Source of the DNA: Streptomyces acidiscabies
GTDB taxonomy: Bacteria; Actinomycetota; Actinomycetes; Streptomycetales; Streptomycetaceae
Direction of reading: 5' to 3'
Length of the DNA stretch: 64,000 bases
Assembly: GCF_020010905.1 (NCBI RefSeq)
Contig: NZ_JAGJBY010000002.1
Coordinates: forward strand, 1,054,001 to 1,118,000
Made by a program: the position numbers and the translations under genes. The notes under the pieces are model-generated. The model searched no databases, had not been told where the DNA came from, and saw nothing but the letters and a program-made list of their open reading frames with translations. The first letter of the stretch is position 1, and every line of letters begins with the position of its first letter. This document shows, in pieces, positions 17,614-26,046 of this stretch.

Positions 17614-17850
17614 GGGTGCGGGTTCGTTGTGGCTGGTCGCGCAGTTCCCCGCGCCCCTGGAGATGCGGGCCCCTGCGGGGCCGCATCCACGGGGGTGGTT
17701 GGTCGCGCCCGCGCGGCGGTAGCCGCACATCAGATACAGCCCCGCGCCCCTGAAATGCGGGCCCCAGCGGGGCCGCATCACGGGGCGGTAGTCGCGCATC
17801 AGATACAGGCCCGCGCCCCTGGAAGATGGGTGCTTCGCACCCGGTCTTCC
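17614..17850. repeat. Streptomyces intergenic repeat array with hairpins
   Basis: About 240 bp of three related units, each containing a CCCGCGCCCCT block (about 17648, 17740 and 17810). Two units carry near-identical hairpins: 17663-17686 and 17755-17778, with ATGCGG and CCGCAT ends. The third has GGGTGC/GCACCC (17828-17842). The first 45 bp recur identically at 29952-29996. Such units are common between Streptomyces genes; their function is unknown, possibly transcript ends. Confidence 0.75.
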
Positions 17851-17907
17851 ATCGGACCAGGTCCCGCACATCCCCACGGTGTGCGGGGCCTGTTTTATCG
17901 TGGCGGC

Positions 17908-18219
17908 ATGTCTGAGACCTCGTCCTATGTCCTGCATCTGACCGAGCGTGCTCTTTGGGAGGAGGCTCAGGAGCGGGAGCTCTATGAGTGGTCCACCCGG
18001 GGGCGGACCCTTCAGGAAGAAGGGTTCGTGCACTGTTCGACCCGGGAGCAACTCGCCGGTACCGCCGCGCTCGTGTACGGCGATGACGACGTCGATCTCG
18101 TGGTGCTCGTGATCGATCCGGCTCGGCTTGGGGTGCCGGTGAAGTATGAGGGTGGGTTTCCGCATGTCTACGGGGCCGTTCCCGTGGGGGCGGTTGTGGA
18201 TGTCGAGGTGTGGGGGTGA
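17908..18219 (+). CDS. DUF952 family protein
   Basis: A 103-aa protein matching DUF952: an N-terminal VLHLTERALWEEAQ, the conserved EGFVHCSTREQL segment with His and Cys, and a C-terminal GGFPHVYGAVPVGAV. The biochemical role of the family is unknown; the fold resembles ADP-ribosyl-binding enzymes, a family-level statement only. ATG 17908 is chosen; upstream in-frame codons lie in the repeat array. Its stop overlaps the GTG of a possible 44-aa membrane peptide. Confidence 0.85.
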   Translation: MSETSSYVLHLTERALWEEAQERELYEWSTRGRTLQEEGFVHCSTREQLAGTAALVYGDDDVDLVVLVIDPARLGVPVKYEGGFPHVYGAVPVGAVVDVEVWG

Positions 18220-18350
18220 GGCGGTGGGGCGTCGGGGTGTGGCTTGCCCTTGTCGTCGTCGGGGGTGGGGTGACCCTCTGGCTTCAGGATTCGGCTCGGC
18301 CTCCTATGCACATGGGGTGGTACGACGCGAGGTCCACGCCGGCCCCCTAG
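18216..18350 (+). CDS. Possible 44-aa single-span membrane peptide
   Basis: GTG 18216 overlaps the DUF952 stop (GTGA), a typical coupled-translation arrangement. The 44-codon frame has a basic start (MRRWG), one hydrophobic stretch (residues 6-23, VGVWLALVVVGGGVTLWL) and a short polar tail ending at TAG 18350. That stop overlaps the stop of the convergent glyoxalase-fold gene by two bases. No known family recognised. Support is positional plus the plausible membrane topology. Confidence 0.45.
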   Translation: MRRWGVGVWLALVVVGGGVTLWLQDSARPPMHMGWYDARSTPAP

Positions 18351-19084
18351 CCCCTCGGCAGGCCGCCCGTCTCCGCGTCCCGCCCCGTCAGGCAGTACAG
18401 GCCGTCGTCGGGGTCCCTCATCACCGTCCAGTACGGGAACTCGGCCACCGTTCGTGCTCCCAACTTCTCGTGGTGGGAGCGGACTTCCGGGATGTTCGGG
18501 GACGCCGCGAAGTCCAGGTGTGCGGTCAGGGGCTGTTCCTGGGTCGTGCGTTGGAGGAGGACTCGGATGGGGAGGCCGGGGGGTGGGGTGAGGACGTGGA
18601 ACTCTGGGAGGGAGCCGGGCGTTGAGGTCCATGTGGGGAGCAATGCGGTGAAGAAGGCTGTTTCTGAGGCGTAGGTGGATGGGGGGATGTCGATGCTTAC
18701 CTGGTCCAGGCGGCTCGCGGAGTGGACCGGGGGGCGGGTGGATTCGCCTTGCCAAGGGACCGCGCAGAAGAGCTGGCCCGCGGGGGAGCTGAGTACGGCC
18801 CACGTGGTGTGGTCGGCGATCATTCGCGCTCCCAAGTCCACCGCACGCGCGGCGAATTCGGGTACGTCCGTCACCGCGAAGTCCAGGTGCGCGCCGCCGG
18901 GTCCCTCGGCGACCGTCTGGAACTTGAGACACGGGTCGTACCCGTCGGGCGGAAGGAGCGTCGCGAACTCGGCCTCGTCTCCCCGGGGTTCGGACAGGCG
19001 CGTACCCGTCACCTTCGTCCAGAAGTCGGCGGACGCCGGAGAGGGGCGGTCGATGAAGGCATAGGTCCAGCGGACGTCGCTCAT
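18347..19084 (-). CDS. VOC-superfamily protein with two glyoxalase-like domains
   Basis: A 245-aa tandem VOC protein. The first half (residues 1-120) has RWTYAFIDRPSPASADFWTKV, AHLDFAVTDV and a strand ending VLSSPAGQLFCAVPWQ; the second half repeats the pattern, with QVSIDIPPS and LTAHLDFAASPNIPEV. Members include dioxygenases, isomerases and resistance proteins that use a metal; the metal ligands cannot be assigned safely. ATG 19084 overlaps the stop of the next VOC gene upstream (ATGA), so they form an operon with the AraC-type regulator. Confidence 0.82.
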   Translation of the reverse strand: MSDVRWTYAFIDRPSPASADFWTKVTGTRLSEPRGDEAEFATLLPPDGYDPCLKFQTVAEGPGGAHLDFAVTDVPEFAARAVDLGARMIADHTTWAVLSSPAGQLFCAVPWQGESTRPPVHSASRLDQVSIDIPPSTYASETAFFTALLPTWTSTPGSLPEFHVLTPPPGLPIRVLLQRTTQEQPLTAHLDFAASPNIPEVRSHHEKLGARTVAEFPYWTVMRDPDDGLYCLTGRDAETGGLPRG

Positions 19085-19494
19085 ACCGGTCGCTCCATGA
19101 AGCGCAGAAGGTTGCCCGCCGGGTCACGCAACGCGCAGTCGCGGACGCCGTACGGCTGGTCCGTGGGGTCCTGGAGGAGGTCGTAGCCCGCCTCGCGGAC
19201 GCGGGACGCGAGCGCGTCGCAGTCCGGGGTCGCGAAGATCGCCCCGCGCAGCAGGCCCTTCGCCAGCAGGCGGTTCAGGGACTCGCGGTCGGCGGCGGAG
19301 GCGTCGGGATTCGCGTCCGGGGGTTCGAGGACGACGGAGACGTCGGGCTGGAGCGGCGAGCCGACGGTCACCCAGCGCATCCCTTCGTACGAGACGTCGT
19401 TACGGATCTCCAGCCCCAGCACGCCGACGTAGAAGTGCAGGGCCTTGTCGTGGTCGTCCACGGCGATGAAGCACTGGTGGAGTTTCAGGTCCAT
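19081..19494 (-). CDS. Single-domain VOC (glyoxalase/bleomycin-resistance-like) protein
   Basis: 137 aa, one paired beta-alpha-beta-beta-beta module: LHQCFIAVDDHDKALHFYVGVLGLE at the start and YGVRDCALRDPAGNLLRFMER at the end, with the usual DPxGN turn. ATG 19494 (MDLKLHQC) is chosen over a longer reading to 19548 that would overlap the AraC-type gene. It lies 10 bp downstream of that regulator gene and overlaps the two-domain VOC gene by 4 bp. Substrate unknown. Confidence 0.85.
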   Translation of the reverse strand: MDLKLHQCFIAVDDHDKALHFYVGVLGLEIRNDVSYEGMRWVTVGSPLQPDVSVVLEPPDANPDASAADRESLNRLLAKGLLRGAIFATPDCDALASRVREAGYDLLQDPTDQPYGVRDCALRDPAGNLLRFMERPV

Positions 19495-19504
19495 GCCGGT
19501 CAGC

Positions 19505-19939
19505 TTAGGGACGGCGGCGGCGTTTCGGCCTGGTGTACGTCCGGGCAACGCACGGCGGGATCACCGCGCTCTCCTCGTGCGACCGCGCCCGGTACGCGCT
19601 CGGCGTCTCCCCCACCAACTCCGTGAACCGCGAGCTGAACGACCCCAGCGACGTACACCCCACGGCCATGCACACCTCGGTCACCGACAGATCCCCGCGC
19701 CGCAGCAACGCCTTGGCCCGCTCGACCCGCCGGGTCATGAGATACGCGTACGGCGTCTCCCCGTACTCGGCGCGGAAGCTGCGCTGGAAGTGCCCCGGCG
19801 ACATCAGCGCGGTCGCGGCGAGCACGGCGATGTCCAGCGGCTCGGCGTACTCCCGGTCCATCCGGTCCCGGGCCTGCCGCAGTCGCACAAGATCCTCGAC
19901 GCTCACCATGCCCGCCAGCATGGCACGCGGCGCGTTCAC
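19505..19939 (-). CDS. AraC-family helix-turn-helix regulator
   Basis: 144 aa, essentially only the double helix-turn-helix DNA-binding domain: first HTH ALMSPGHFQRSFRAEYGETP, linker YLMTRRVERAKALLRRGDLSVTEV, second HTH VGCTSLGSFSSRFTELVG. There is no effector-binding domain. Some single-domain AraC proteins fused to or paired with VOC proteins sense small molecules through the partner. First gene of an AraC-VOC-VOC operon, probably controlling it. The start is uncertain: GTG 19939 or the ATG 11 codons later (MVSVEDL). Confidence 0.85.
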   Translation of the reverse strand: MNAPRAMLAGMVSVEDLVRLRQARDRMDREYAEPLDIAVLAATALMSPGHFQRSFRAEYGETPYAYLMTRRVERAKALLRRGDLSVTEVCMAVGCTSLGSFSSRFTELVGETPSAYRARSHEESAVIPPCVARTYTRPKRRRRP

Positions 19940-20003
19940 TCTCCTGGCCGAGGCTTTGCCTGGGGTTCGCCCGGGATTGGCCTGCGCTTGTTTGCATGGG
20001 GGA

Positions 20004-21158
<1,155 letters not shown>

Positions 21159-21176
21159 GTCTTTAGGAGACACCTG

Positions 21177-21410
21177 ATGCATCTCAACTGGAGTGCCCTC
21201 GGCCAGGTCGCCGTGGTCAGCCTCGGCGTCACCGTCGCGGTGGTCGTCGTCTTCAGCCTCGGCGTCCTCGGCCTCGCGCGGGGCCCGGAGGAGGGTTCGG
21301 CGGACGGCACGGCGACGGTCGCCGGCCGGGTCCAGGCGGGCCTGTGCTTCCTCGCGTGCGCGGCTGTGGTGGCGTACGGGATCTATCTGATCGTGCCGCA
21401 GTTCCACTGA
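21177..21410 (+). CDS. Small two-helix membrane protein linked to the phosphate transporter
   Basis: A 77-aa protein with two hydrophobic helices (about residues 9-34 and 53-73) separated by a short polar loop rich in Gly/Glu. ATG 21177 has AGGAGA 8 nt upstream. It follows pit at 18 bp, so co-transcription is likely. It resembles the small conserved protein found after pit in other streptomycetes; whether it helps the transporter is not known. Confidence 0.82.
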   Translation: MHLNWSALGQVAVVSLGVTVAVVVVFSLGVLGLARGPEEGSADGTATVAGRVQAGLCFLACAAVVAYGIYLIVPQFH

Positions 21411-21471
21411 GGGGTTGCGGGGTACGGCGGTTCGGGCTTCGGCTCGGGCCGCCGTTGTCGTACGGGGCTGC

Positions 21472-22095
21472 TCAGGGCTGCGCCGCCAGGCGAACTCCCA
21501 GGCCGATCAGGAGAGTTCCGCAGAGGCGTTCCATGCGGCGGCGGATCTGGGGGCGTTGGAGGAAGCCTCCCGCGCGGCCGGCGAGCCAGACGAGGGGGGT
21601 GTACCAGATGAGGTCCATGGCGGCCCAGATCACCGCCAGCGCGAGGAGCAGGGGGAGCGCGGGGGCCGAGGAGGGGACGAACTGGGGGAGGAAGGCGATC
21701 GCGAAGACCCCGGCCTTGGGGTTGGCGAGGTTCGTGACCAGGCCCTGGACGAAGGCGCGGCGCAAGGAGGGTGAGGCGGCGGGCGGGGCCTGCGCCGGGG
21801 CGGCGTGGAGGCGGCGGGCCTGCCACAGGGCCCGGGCGCCCATCCAGACCAGCACCACCGCGCCGGCGATCCGGATCGCGTCGTACGCCAGCCGCGAGGC
21901 CAGCAGCAGCGCCGAGAGGCCGAAGGCGGTGGCGAGGCCCCAGACCAGGACGCCGCACTCGTTGCCGAGGACCGTGGCCATGCCGTAGCGGCGGCCGTCC
22001 GTGGCCGCGCGGCGCAGGATGACGATCGTGCTCGGGCCGGGAACCATCGAGACGAGGAAGGCCGCGCCCGCGAACGCGGCGAGAGAGGTCAGCAC
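21472..22095 (-). CDS. LysE-family amino-acid exporter
   Basis: A 207-aa membrane protein with six hydrophobic helices and the LysE/RhtB signature near the start: VSMVPGPSTIVILRRA followed by GRRYGMATVLGNECG. Such proteins export amino acids or their analogues. ATG 22095 is 65 bp from the divergent acetyltransferase gene. The exported substrate is not predictable. Confidence 0.9.
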   Translation of the reverse strand: MLTSLAAFAGAAFLVSMVPGPSTIVILRRAATDGRRYGMATVLGNECGVLVWGLATAFGLSALLLASRLAYDAIRIAGAVVLVWMGARALWQARRLHAAPAQAPPAASPSLRRAFVQGLVTNLANPKAGVFAIAFLPQFVPSSAPALPLLLALAVIWAAMDLIWYTPLVWLAGRAGGFLQRPQIRRRMERLCGTLLIGLGVRLAAQP

Positions 22096-22160
22096 AGCGG
22101 CAGTGTCCCCGGCGGGGAACCGGATGGACAGAGGGCCTCCTCCCGCACATGATCGGGCAC

Positions 22161-22640
22161 ATGATCAGAAACGCCACCGTGGACGACGTCGCGGACATCC
22201 GCGCCATGATCCGTGAACTCGCCGAGTACGAACGGGCGGTGGAGCAGGCGACGGCCACCGAGGAGCAGCTTCGGGAGGCGCTGTTCGGGGCGGAGCCGGC
22301 GGCGTACGCATTGATCGCCGAGGACGACGGGACCGGCGGAGTCGTCGGATACGCCCTGTGGTTCCCCCGCTTCTCCACCTGGACCGGGACCCGGGGCCTG
22401 CACCTGGAGGACCTCTACATCCGCCCCTCCGCACGCGGCGGCGGCCACGGCAAGGCCCTGCTCGCGGCGCTCGCCGCGATCTGCGTGAGCCGGGGGTACG
22501 AGCGCTTCGAGTGGTGGGTCCTGGACTGGAACGAGCCCGCCATTGCCGTATACAAGTCCCTCGGCGCGGAGTTCCTGGACGAGTGGCGGATCTGCCGGCT
22601 GAGCGGTGCGCCGCTGGAGGAACTCGCCGCATCTGTCTGA
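22161..22640 (+). CDS. GNAT-family N-acetyltransferase
   Basis: A 159-aa acetyltransferase with the full GNAT fold: an N-terminal MIRNATVDDVADI, motif A with the acetyl-CoA loop LYIRPSARGGGHGKALL, and motif B with WNEPAIAVYKSLGAEF. The closest resemblance is to diamine (spermidine/spermine-type) N-acetyltransferases, though that is only a guess on substrate. ATG 22161 is preferred; ATG 22149 would add four residues. A strong hairpin follows the stop. Confidence 0.88.
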   Translation: MIRNATVDDVADIRAMIRELAEYERAVEQATATEEQLREALFGAEPAAYALIAEDDGTGGVVGYALWFPRFSTWTGTRGLHLEDLYIRPSARGGGHGKALLAALAAICVSRGYERFEWWVLDWNEPAIAVYKSLGAEFLDEWRICRLSGAPLEELAASV

Positions 22641-22645
22641 AAAAC

Positions 22646-22685
22646 GACCGCACCCGGCGCCCATGAAAGGCGGCCGGGTGCGGTC
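22646..22685. terminator. Bidirectional terminator between the GNAT gene and sodN
   Basis: GACCGCACCCGGC (22646-22658) pairs perfectly with GCCGGGTGCGGTC (22673-22685), a 13-bp stem with a 14-nt loop, flanked by AAAA on the left and GGGGAAAA on the right. It serves the convergent genes. Confidence 0.9.
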
Positions 22686-22708
22686 GGGGAAAAGCTGAAA
22701 GCCTGTGG

Positions 22709-23104
22709 TCAGGCCTTCTTCGTCTCCCAGAAGATGCGGTCGATCTCGGCGATGAGTTCGAGCGCCTTCTCGCCGGTCTTCGGGTCCGTGGACGCCTTCG
22801 CGGCCGAGAGGGCCTTGAGGGTGTCGTTGACCAGGACGTGCAGCTCCGGGTACTTCTCGAAGTGCGGGGGCTTGAAGTAGTCGCTCCAGAGCACGGACAC
22901 GTGGTGCTTCGCGAGCTCGGCGCGCTGCTCCTTGATGACCACGGCGCGGGCCTGGAAGTGCGGGTCGTCGTTGGCGGCCATCTTCTCCTGCACGGCCTTC
23001 ACCGACTCCGCCTCGATGCGGGCCTGGGCCGGGTCGTACACGCCGCAGGGCAGGTCGCAGTGGGCGCTGACCTTGACCTTGGGGGCAAACAGGCGGGAAA
23101 GCAT
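22709..23104 (-). CDS. sodN: Nickel superoxide dismutase (precursor)
   Basis: 131 aa, the full family length. Disproportionates superoxide with a nickel centre in a cytoplasmic homohexamer. The Ni-hook HCDLPCGVYDP begins at His15, with Cys16 and Cys20; removal of the 14-residue leader MLSRLFAPKVKVSA exposes His1, which ligates nickel. The leader is presumably cut by the SodX peptidase encoded divergently 145 bp away. ATG 23104 is chosen because longer readings (to 23521) run into SodX. Expression in Streptomyces is nickel-dependent; no operator is assigned here. Confidence 0.97.
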   Translation of the reverse strand: MLSRLFAPKVKVSAHCDLPCGVYDPAQARIEAESVKAVQEKMAANDDPHFQARAVVIKEQRAELAKHHVSVLWSDYFKPPHFEKYPELHVLVNDTLKALSAAKASTDPKTGEKALELIAEIDRIFWETKKA

Positions 23105-23249
23105 GGAGCGTTCCTTCCTCGTGATCGTCTTCTCAAGTGGGAGATTACTCCCTGAGGGACGGCTTTTCGCGGGCGCCCCCGGGGGCTTAGGACCAAAGTC
23201 CGGGGTGACACTGGACCCGCGGAGGACATATCCAGGGGAGGTGCCGGCG

Positions 23250-23690
23250 ATGCCGGAGCTGTCGCGGGAGGCAGGAGTGGAACGCGGAAGGGCGGCCACG
23301 CCGTTCGGACTCGCCGAGGTCACGGGGCCGTCCATGGTGCCCACGCTGCGCCACGGCGACCAGCTGGTCGTGCGGTACGGCGCGAAGGTGCGGGCCGGGG
23401 ACGTCGTCGTCCTGCGCCACCCCTTCCAGCAGGACCTGCTCGTCGTGAAACGGGCCGTGGAGCGCCGGGACGGGGGGTGGTGGGTCCTCGGGGACAACGC
23501 GTACGCCGGCGGCGACTCCACGGACTACGGGACCGTTCCCGACGACCTCGTGCTCGGGAAGGTCCTCTTCCGGTACCGGGCGGTCGAATCCGGTCAGCGG
23601 TCGCCGGTCGCGCTCGCGCGCTGGGCGCTCACCGCCGTACGGCCCGTGCTGTCCGACCGGTCGGCCTCCAGGCGTTTGCGGGCGCGGTAG
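23250..23690 (+). CDS. sodX: SodX, S26-family peptidase for nickel superoxide dismutase maturation
   Basis: 146 aa, signal-peptidase-I-like. The serine of TGPSMVPTL (near residue 29) and the lysine of VVKRAVER (near 72) form the expected Ser/Lys dyad; GDNAYAGGDSTDYG is the family's C-terminal motif. Unlike true signal peptidases there is no N-terminal membrane anchor, fitting cytoplasmic processing of pro-SodN. ATG 23250 has GGGGAG 9 nt upstream; GTG 23241 is an alternative. The last 97 bp overlap the convergent CGNR gene. Confidence 0.93.
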   Translation: MPELSREAGVERGRAATPFGLAEVTGPSMVPTLRHGDQLVVRYGAKVRAGDVVVLRHPFQQDLLVVKRAVERRDGGWWVLGDNAYAGGDSTDYGTVPDDLVLGKVLFRYRAVESGQRSPVALARWALTAVRPVLSDRSASRRLRAR

Positions 23691-24223
23691 GCCGCCACGT
23701 TCGCGCGGGTCGCGCAGCGGTCCGAGCAGTAGCGCCGGGAGCGGTTCGTCGACGTGTCCAGGTACGCGTTGCGGCACGGTGCCGCCTCGCACAGGCCCAG
23801 GCGGTCCACGCCGTGTTCCGTGAGGTGGAAGGCCAGGCCCATCGCCGCGATCGCCGCGTAGCCCGCCGTGGCGTTCGACGGGTGGTCCGCGAGGTGCATG
23901 TGCCACAGCGGGTTGCCCTCGTCGTCCCGGAAGTCGTGGCCCGAGATCTGGGGGCTCACCGGGAACTCCAGGAGCAGGGAGTTCAGCAGGTTCACGGCGA
24001 GGGGCTCGTCCTTCGCGTCCGCCGCGTCGAACACCGCCCGCAGGCGGGCCCGTACGGACCTGAAGCGGGTCACGTCCGCGTCCGTGACCCTCCTCGCCGC
24101 CTCCTGGCTGCCGCCGAACAGGTCCCTCACCGCGTCGACCGAGGTCAACGCGTCCTTGTTGCGCGCCGGTTCCTCGGTGTTCACCAGACGTACGGCGTAG
24201 TCCGAGTAATAGGCCAGTTCCAC
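23594..24223 (-). CDS. CGNR zinc-finger / ABATE-domain regulator
   Basis: 209 aa. The N-terminal ABATE ligand-binding-like domain (about residues 1-140) is followed by a CGNR zinc finger with Cys pairs in GLCEAAPCRN and RRYCSDRCATRANVAAYRARKR, a typical Streptomyces transcription-factor layout. The last 32 codons overlap the 3' end of sodX in antisense and are polar, so the functional protein probably ends soon after the finger. ATG 24223. Targets unknown. Confidence 0.85.
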   Translation of the reverse strand: MELAYYSDYAVRLVNTEEPARNKDALTSVDAVRDLFGGSQEAARRVTDADVTRFRSVRARLRAVFDAADAKDEPLAVNLLNSLLLEFPVSPQISGHDFRDDEGNPLWHMHLADHPSNATAGYAAIAAMGLAFHLTEHGVDRLGLCEAAPCRNAYLDTSTNRSRRYCSDRCATRANVAAYRARKRLEADRSDSTGRTAVSAQRASATGDR

Positions 24224-24317
24224 TTGTAGTCCTTACGGAGGCGTTCTATCGTCGTCGTGGGCTCGGTCGGTAATGGCCGGTTGCCCTTACAGGGTATTAC
24301 GTACGCGGGGAGGGTTC

Positions 24318-25076
24318 ATGAGTACCGTCGACATCACCGACTGGGCCGGGTGGCAGCGGAGCTGGGACCGGCAGCAGGAGTGGTACCTGCCGGACCGGGA
24401 GGAGCGGTTTCGGGTCATGCTCGACATGGTCGAGGCTTTTGCCGGTACGGCGCCGCGTGTGCTCGACCTCGCGTGCGGGACCGGGACCATTACCGCGCGG
24501 CTTCTCGAACGGTTTCCCGACGCCGTGTCCACCGGTGTCGACCTCGATCCCGCGCTGCTCGCCATCGCGCACGGGACCTTTGACGGGGATGCGCGGGTGA
24601 CGCTCGTCGAGGCGGACCTCCACGATGCCTCGTGGGTCTCCCTGCTGCCCTATGACTCGTACGACGCCGTCCTCACCGCGACCGCGTTGCACTGGCTTCG
24701 GCGGGGGCCCCTGGAGGCGCTGTACGGGCAGCTTGCCGGGCTGCTTCCCGAGGGTGGGGTGTTTCTCAACGCCGATCACATGGTCGATGAGTCGACTCCT
24801 CGGATCAATGCGGCGGAGCGGGCGCTGCGGGGTGCTCGGCAGGGTGCCGCGAAGGACTCCGGCGCCGTTGACTGGGCCTCGTGGTGGGAGCTTGCCGCCG
24901 CCGATCCTGTGCTCGCCGGGCCCACCGCTCGGCGGTTCGAGATCTATGGGGAGCATGCGGAGGGGGACACGCCGTCCGTGGAGTGGCATGCCGGGGTCCT
25001 TCGGGGGGCCGGGTTCGGGGAGGTGCGGGGGGTGTGGTGCTCGCCTTCGGACACGTTGCTGTTGGCGTTGCGGTGA
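24318..25076 (+). CDS. Class I SAM-dependent methyltransferase
   Basis: 252 aa. The SAM-binding motif I is VLDLACGTGTITARLLERFP near residue 50; motif II is TGVDLDPALLAIA, and DLHDASW marks the post-II strand. The C-terminal part (about 150-252) would hold the substrate cap. ATG 24318 has GGGGAGGG upstream. No linked biosynthetic genes, so the substrate is unknown. The 3' half uses many G/T-ending codons compared with neighbours. Confidence 0.88.
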   Translation: MSTVDITDWAGWQRSWDRQQEWYLPDREERFRVMLDMVEAFAGTAPRVLDLACGTGTITARLLERFPDAVSTGVDLDPALLAIAHGTFDGDARVTLVEADLHDASWVSLLPYDSYDAVLTATALHWLRRGPLEALYGQLAGLLPEGGVFLNADHMVDESTPRINAAERALRGARQGAAKDSGAVDWASWWELAAADPVLAGPTARRFEIYGEHAEGDTPSVEWHAGVLRGAGFGEVRGVWCSPSDTLLLALR

Positions 25077-25104
25077 GTTAGTTTTTCGCCCCCGCCGCCC
25101 CTAC

Positions 25105-25245
25105 CCTCCCCCAAGCTCTTCGAGCAGGGGGGACCCCCACATCCCCAAGGGGTGCTGCCCCTTGGACTACCCCGCCAGGGGCTCTGCCCCTGGACCCCGT
25201 TCGGCCCTGAAAGGGCCTCGTCCTCAAACGCCGGACGGGCTGAAA
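25105..25245. repeat. Streptomyces-type intergenic repeat
   Basis: The stretch has several short hairpins: CAAGCTCTTCGAGCAGGGG (about 25111), GGGGTGCTGCCCCTT (25149-25163) and AGGGGCTCTGCCCCTGG (25178-25194). These lead into CTCAAACGCCGGACGGGCTGA, a block widely dispersed between Streptomyces genes. It separates the methyltransferase from the convergent ABC operon. Function unknown. Confidence 0.6.
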
Positions 25246-25248
25246 TGT

Positions 25249-25282
25249 GGGGGCCGTACGTGTGTACGGCCCCCCTTTTTTT
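25249..25282 (+). terminator. Rho-independent-like terminator
   Basis: GGGGGCCGTAC (25249-25259) pairs with GTACGGCCCCC (25264-25274) across a 4-nt loop and is followed by a run of T (25276-25282). The T-run is on the plus strand, so it ends the methyltransferase transcript; the stem may also serve the convergent ABC operon. Confidence 0.9.
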
Positions 25283-25284
25283 CG

Positions 25285-26046
25285 TTACAGCACCTTCGAC
25301 AAGAACGACTTCGTTCGTTCGTGCTGGGGGTCCGTGAGGACGTCCCTTGGGTTGCCTGACTCGACTACTACGCCGCCGTCCATGAAGACCAGGCTGTCGC
25401 CTACCTCCCTGGCGAAGCCCATTTCGTGCGTGACTACCACCATCGTCATGCCCGATTCCGCCAGGTCCCGCATGACGTCCAGGACGTCGCCCACCAGTTC
25501 GGGGTCCAGGGCCGAAGTGGGCTCGTCGAAGAGCATCAGTTTCGGGTCCATTGCCAGAGCCCGGGCGATGGCTACGCGTTGTTGCTGGCCGCCTGAGAGT
25601 TGCGAGGGGTAGTTGGCTGCCTTGTCCGCCAGGCCGACTCGGTCCAGGAGTTGCATCGCCCGGTCCTTGGCCTGGGACTTCGCTGTGCCTCTGACCTGGA
25701 TCGGGGCTTCCATGATGTTCTCCACCGCCGTCATGTGCGGGAAGAGGTTGAAGCGCTGGAAGACCATGCCGATGTCGCGCCGCTTGAGCGCGACCTCGCT
25801 GTCCTTCAGCTCGTACAGCTTGTCGCCCTTCTGGCGGTAGCCGACGAGTTCGCCGTCCACGTACAGGCGGCCGGCGTTGATCTTCTCCAGGTGGTTGATG
25901 CAGCGGAGGAAGGTGGACTTGCCGGAGCCGGAGGGGCCGATGAGGCAGAAGACCTCGCCGGACTTCACCTCCAGGTCGATGCCCTTGAGGACCTCGACGG
26001 GGCCGTACGACTTGTGCACGCCCTCGGACTTGACCATGGAGGTCAC
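25285..26046 (-). CDS. Polar amino-acid ABC transporter, ATP-binding protein
   Basis: 253 aa, HisP/GlnQ-type ATPase with Walker A GPSGSGKST, Q-loop VFQRFNLFPHMT, signature LSGGQQQR, Walker B LMLFDEPTSALDPE and H-loop VVTHEMGFA. GTG 26046 overlaps the permease stop (GTGA). ATG 26037 is a possible alternative. It powers the permease encoded just upstream, with a substrate-binding lipoprotein as third component. Specificity is not certain (polar amino acids or glutamine-like). Confidence 0.95.
   Translation of the reverse strand: MTSMVKSEGVHKSYGPVEVLKGIDLEVKSGEVFCLIGPSGSGKSTFLRCINHLEKINAGRLYVDGELVGYRQKGDKLYELKDSEVALKRRDIGMVFQRFNLFPHMTAVENIMEAPIQVRGTAKSQAKDRAMQLLDRVGLADKAANYPSQLSGGQQQRVAIARALAMDPKLMLFDEPTSALDPELVGDVLDVMRDLAESGMTMVVVTHEMGFAREVGDSLVFMDGGVVVESGNPRDVLTDPQHERTKSFLSKVL

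Noticed and set aside
17614..17850. Possible tRNA or small RNA gene
   Set aside because: The hairpins do not fold into a cloverleaf, no anticodon arm or TTC loop is visible, and the units recur as intergenic repeats.
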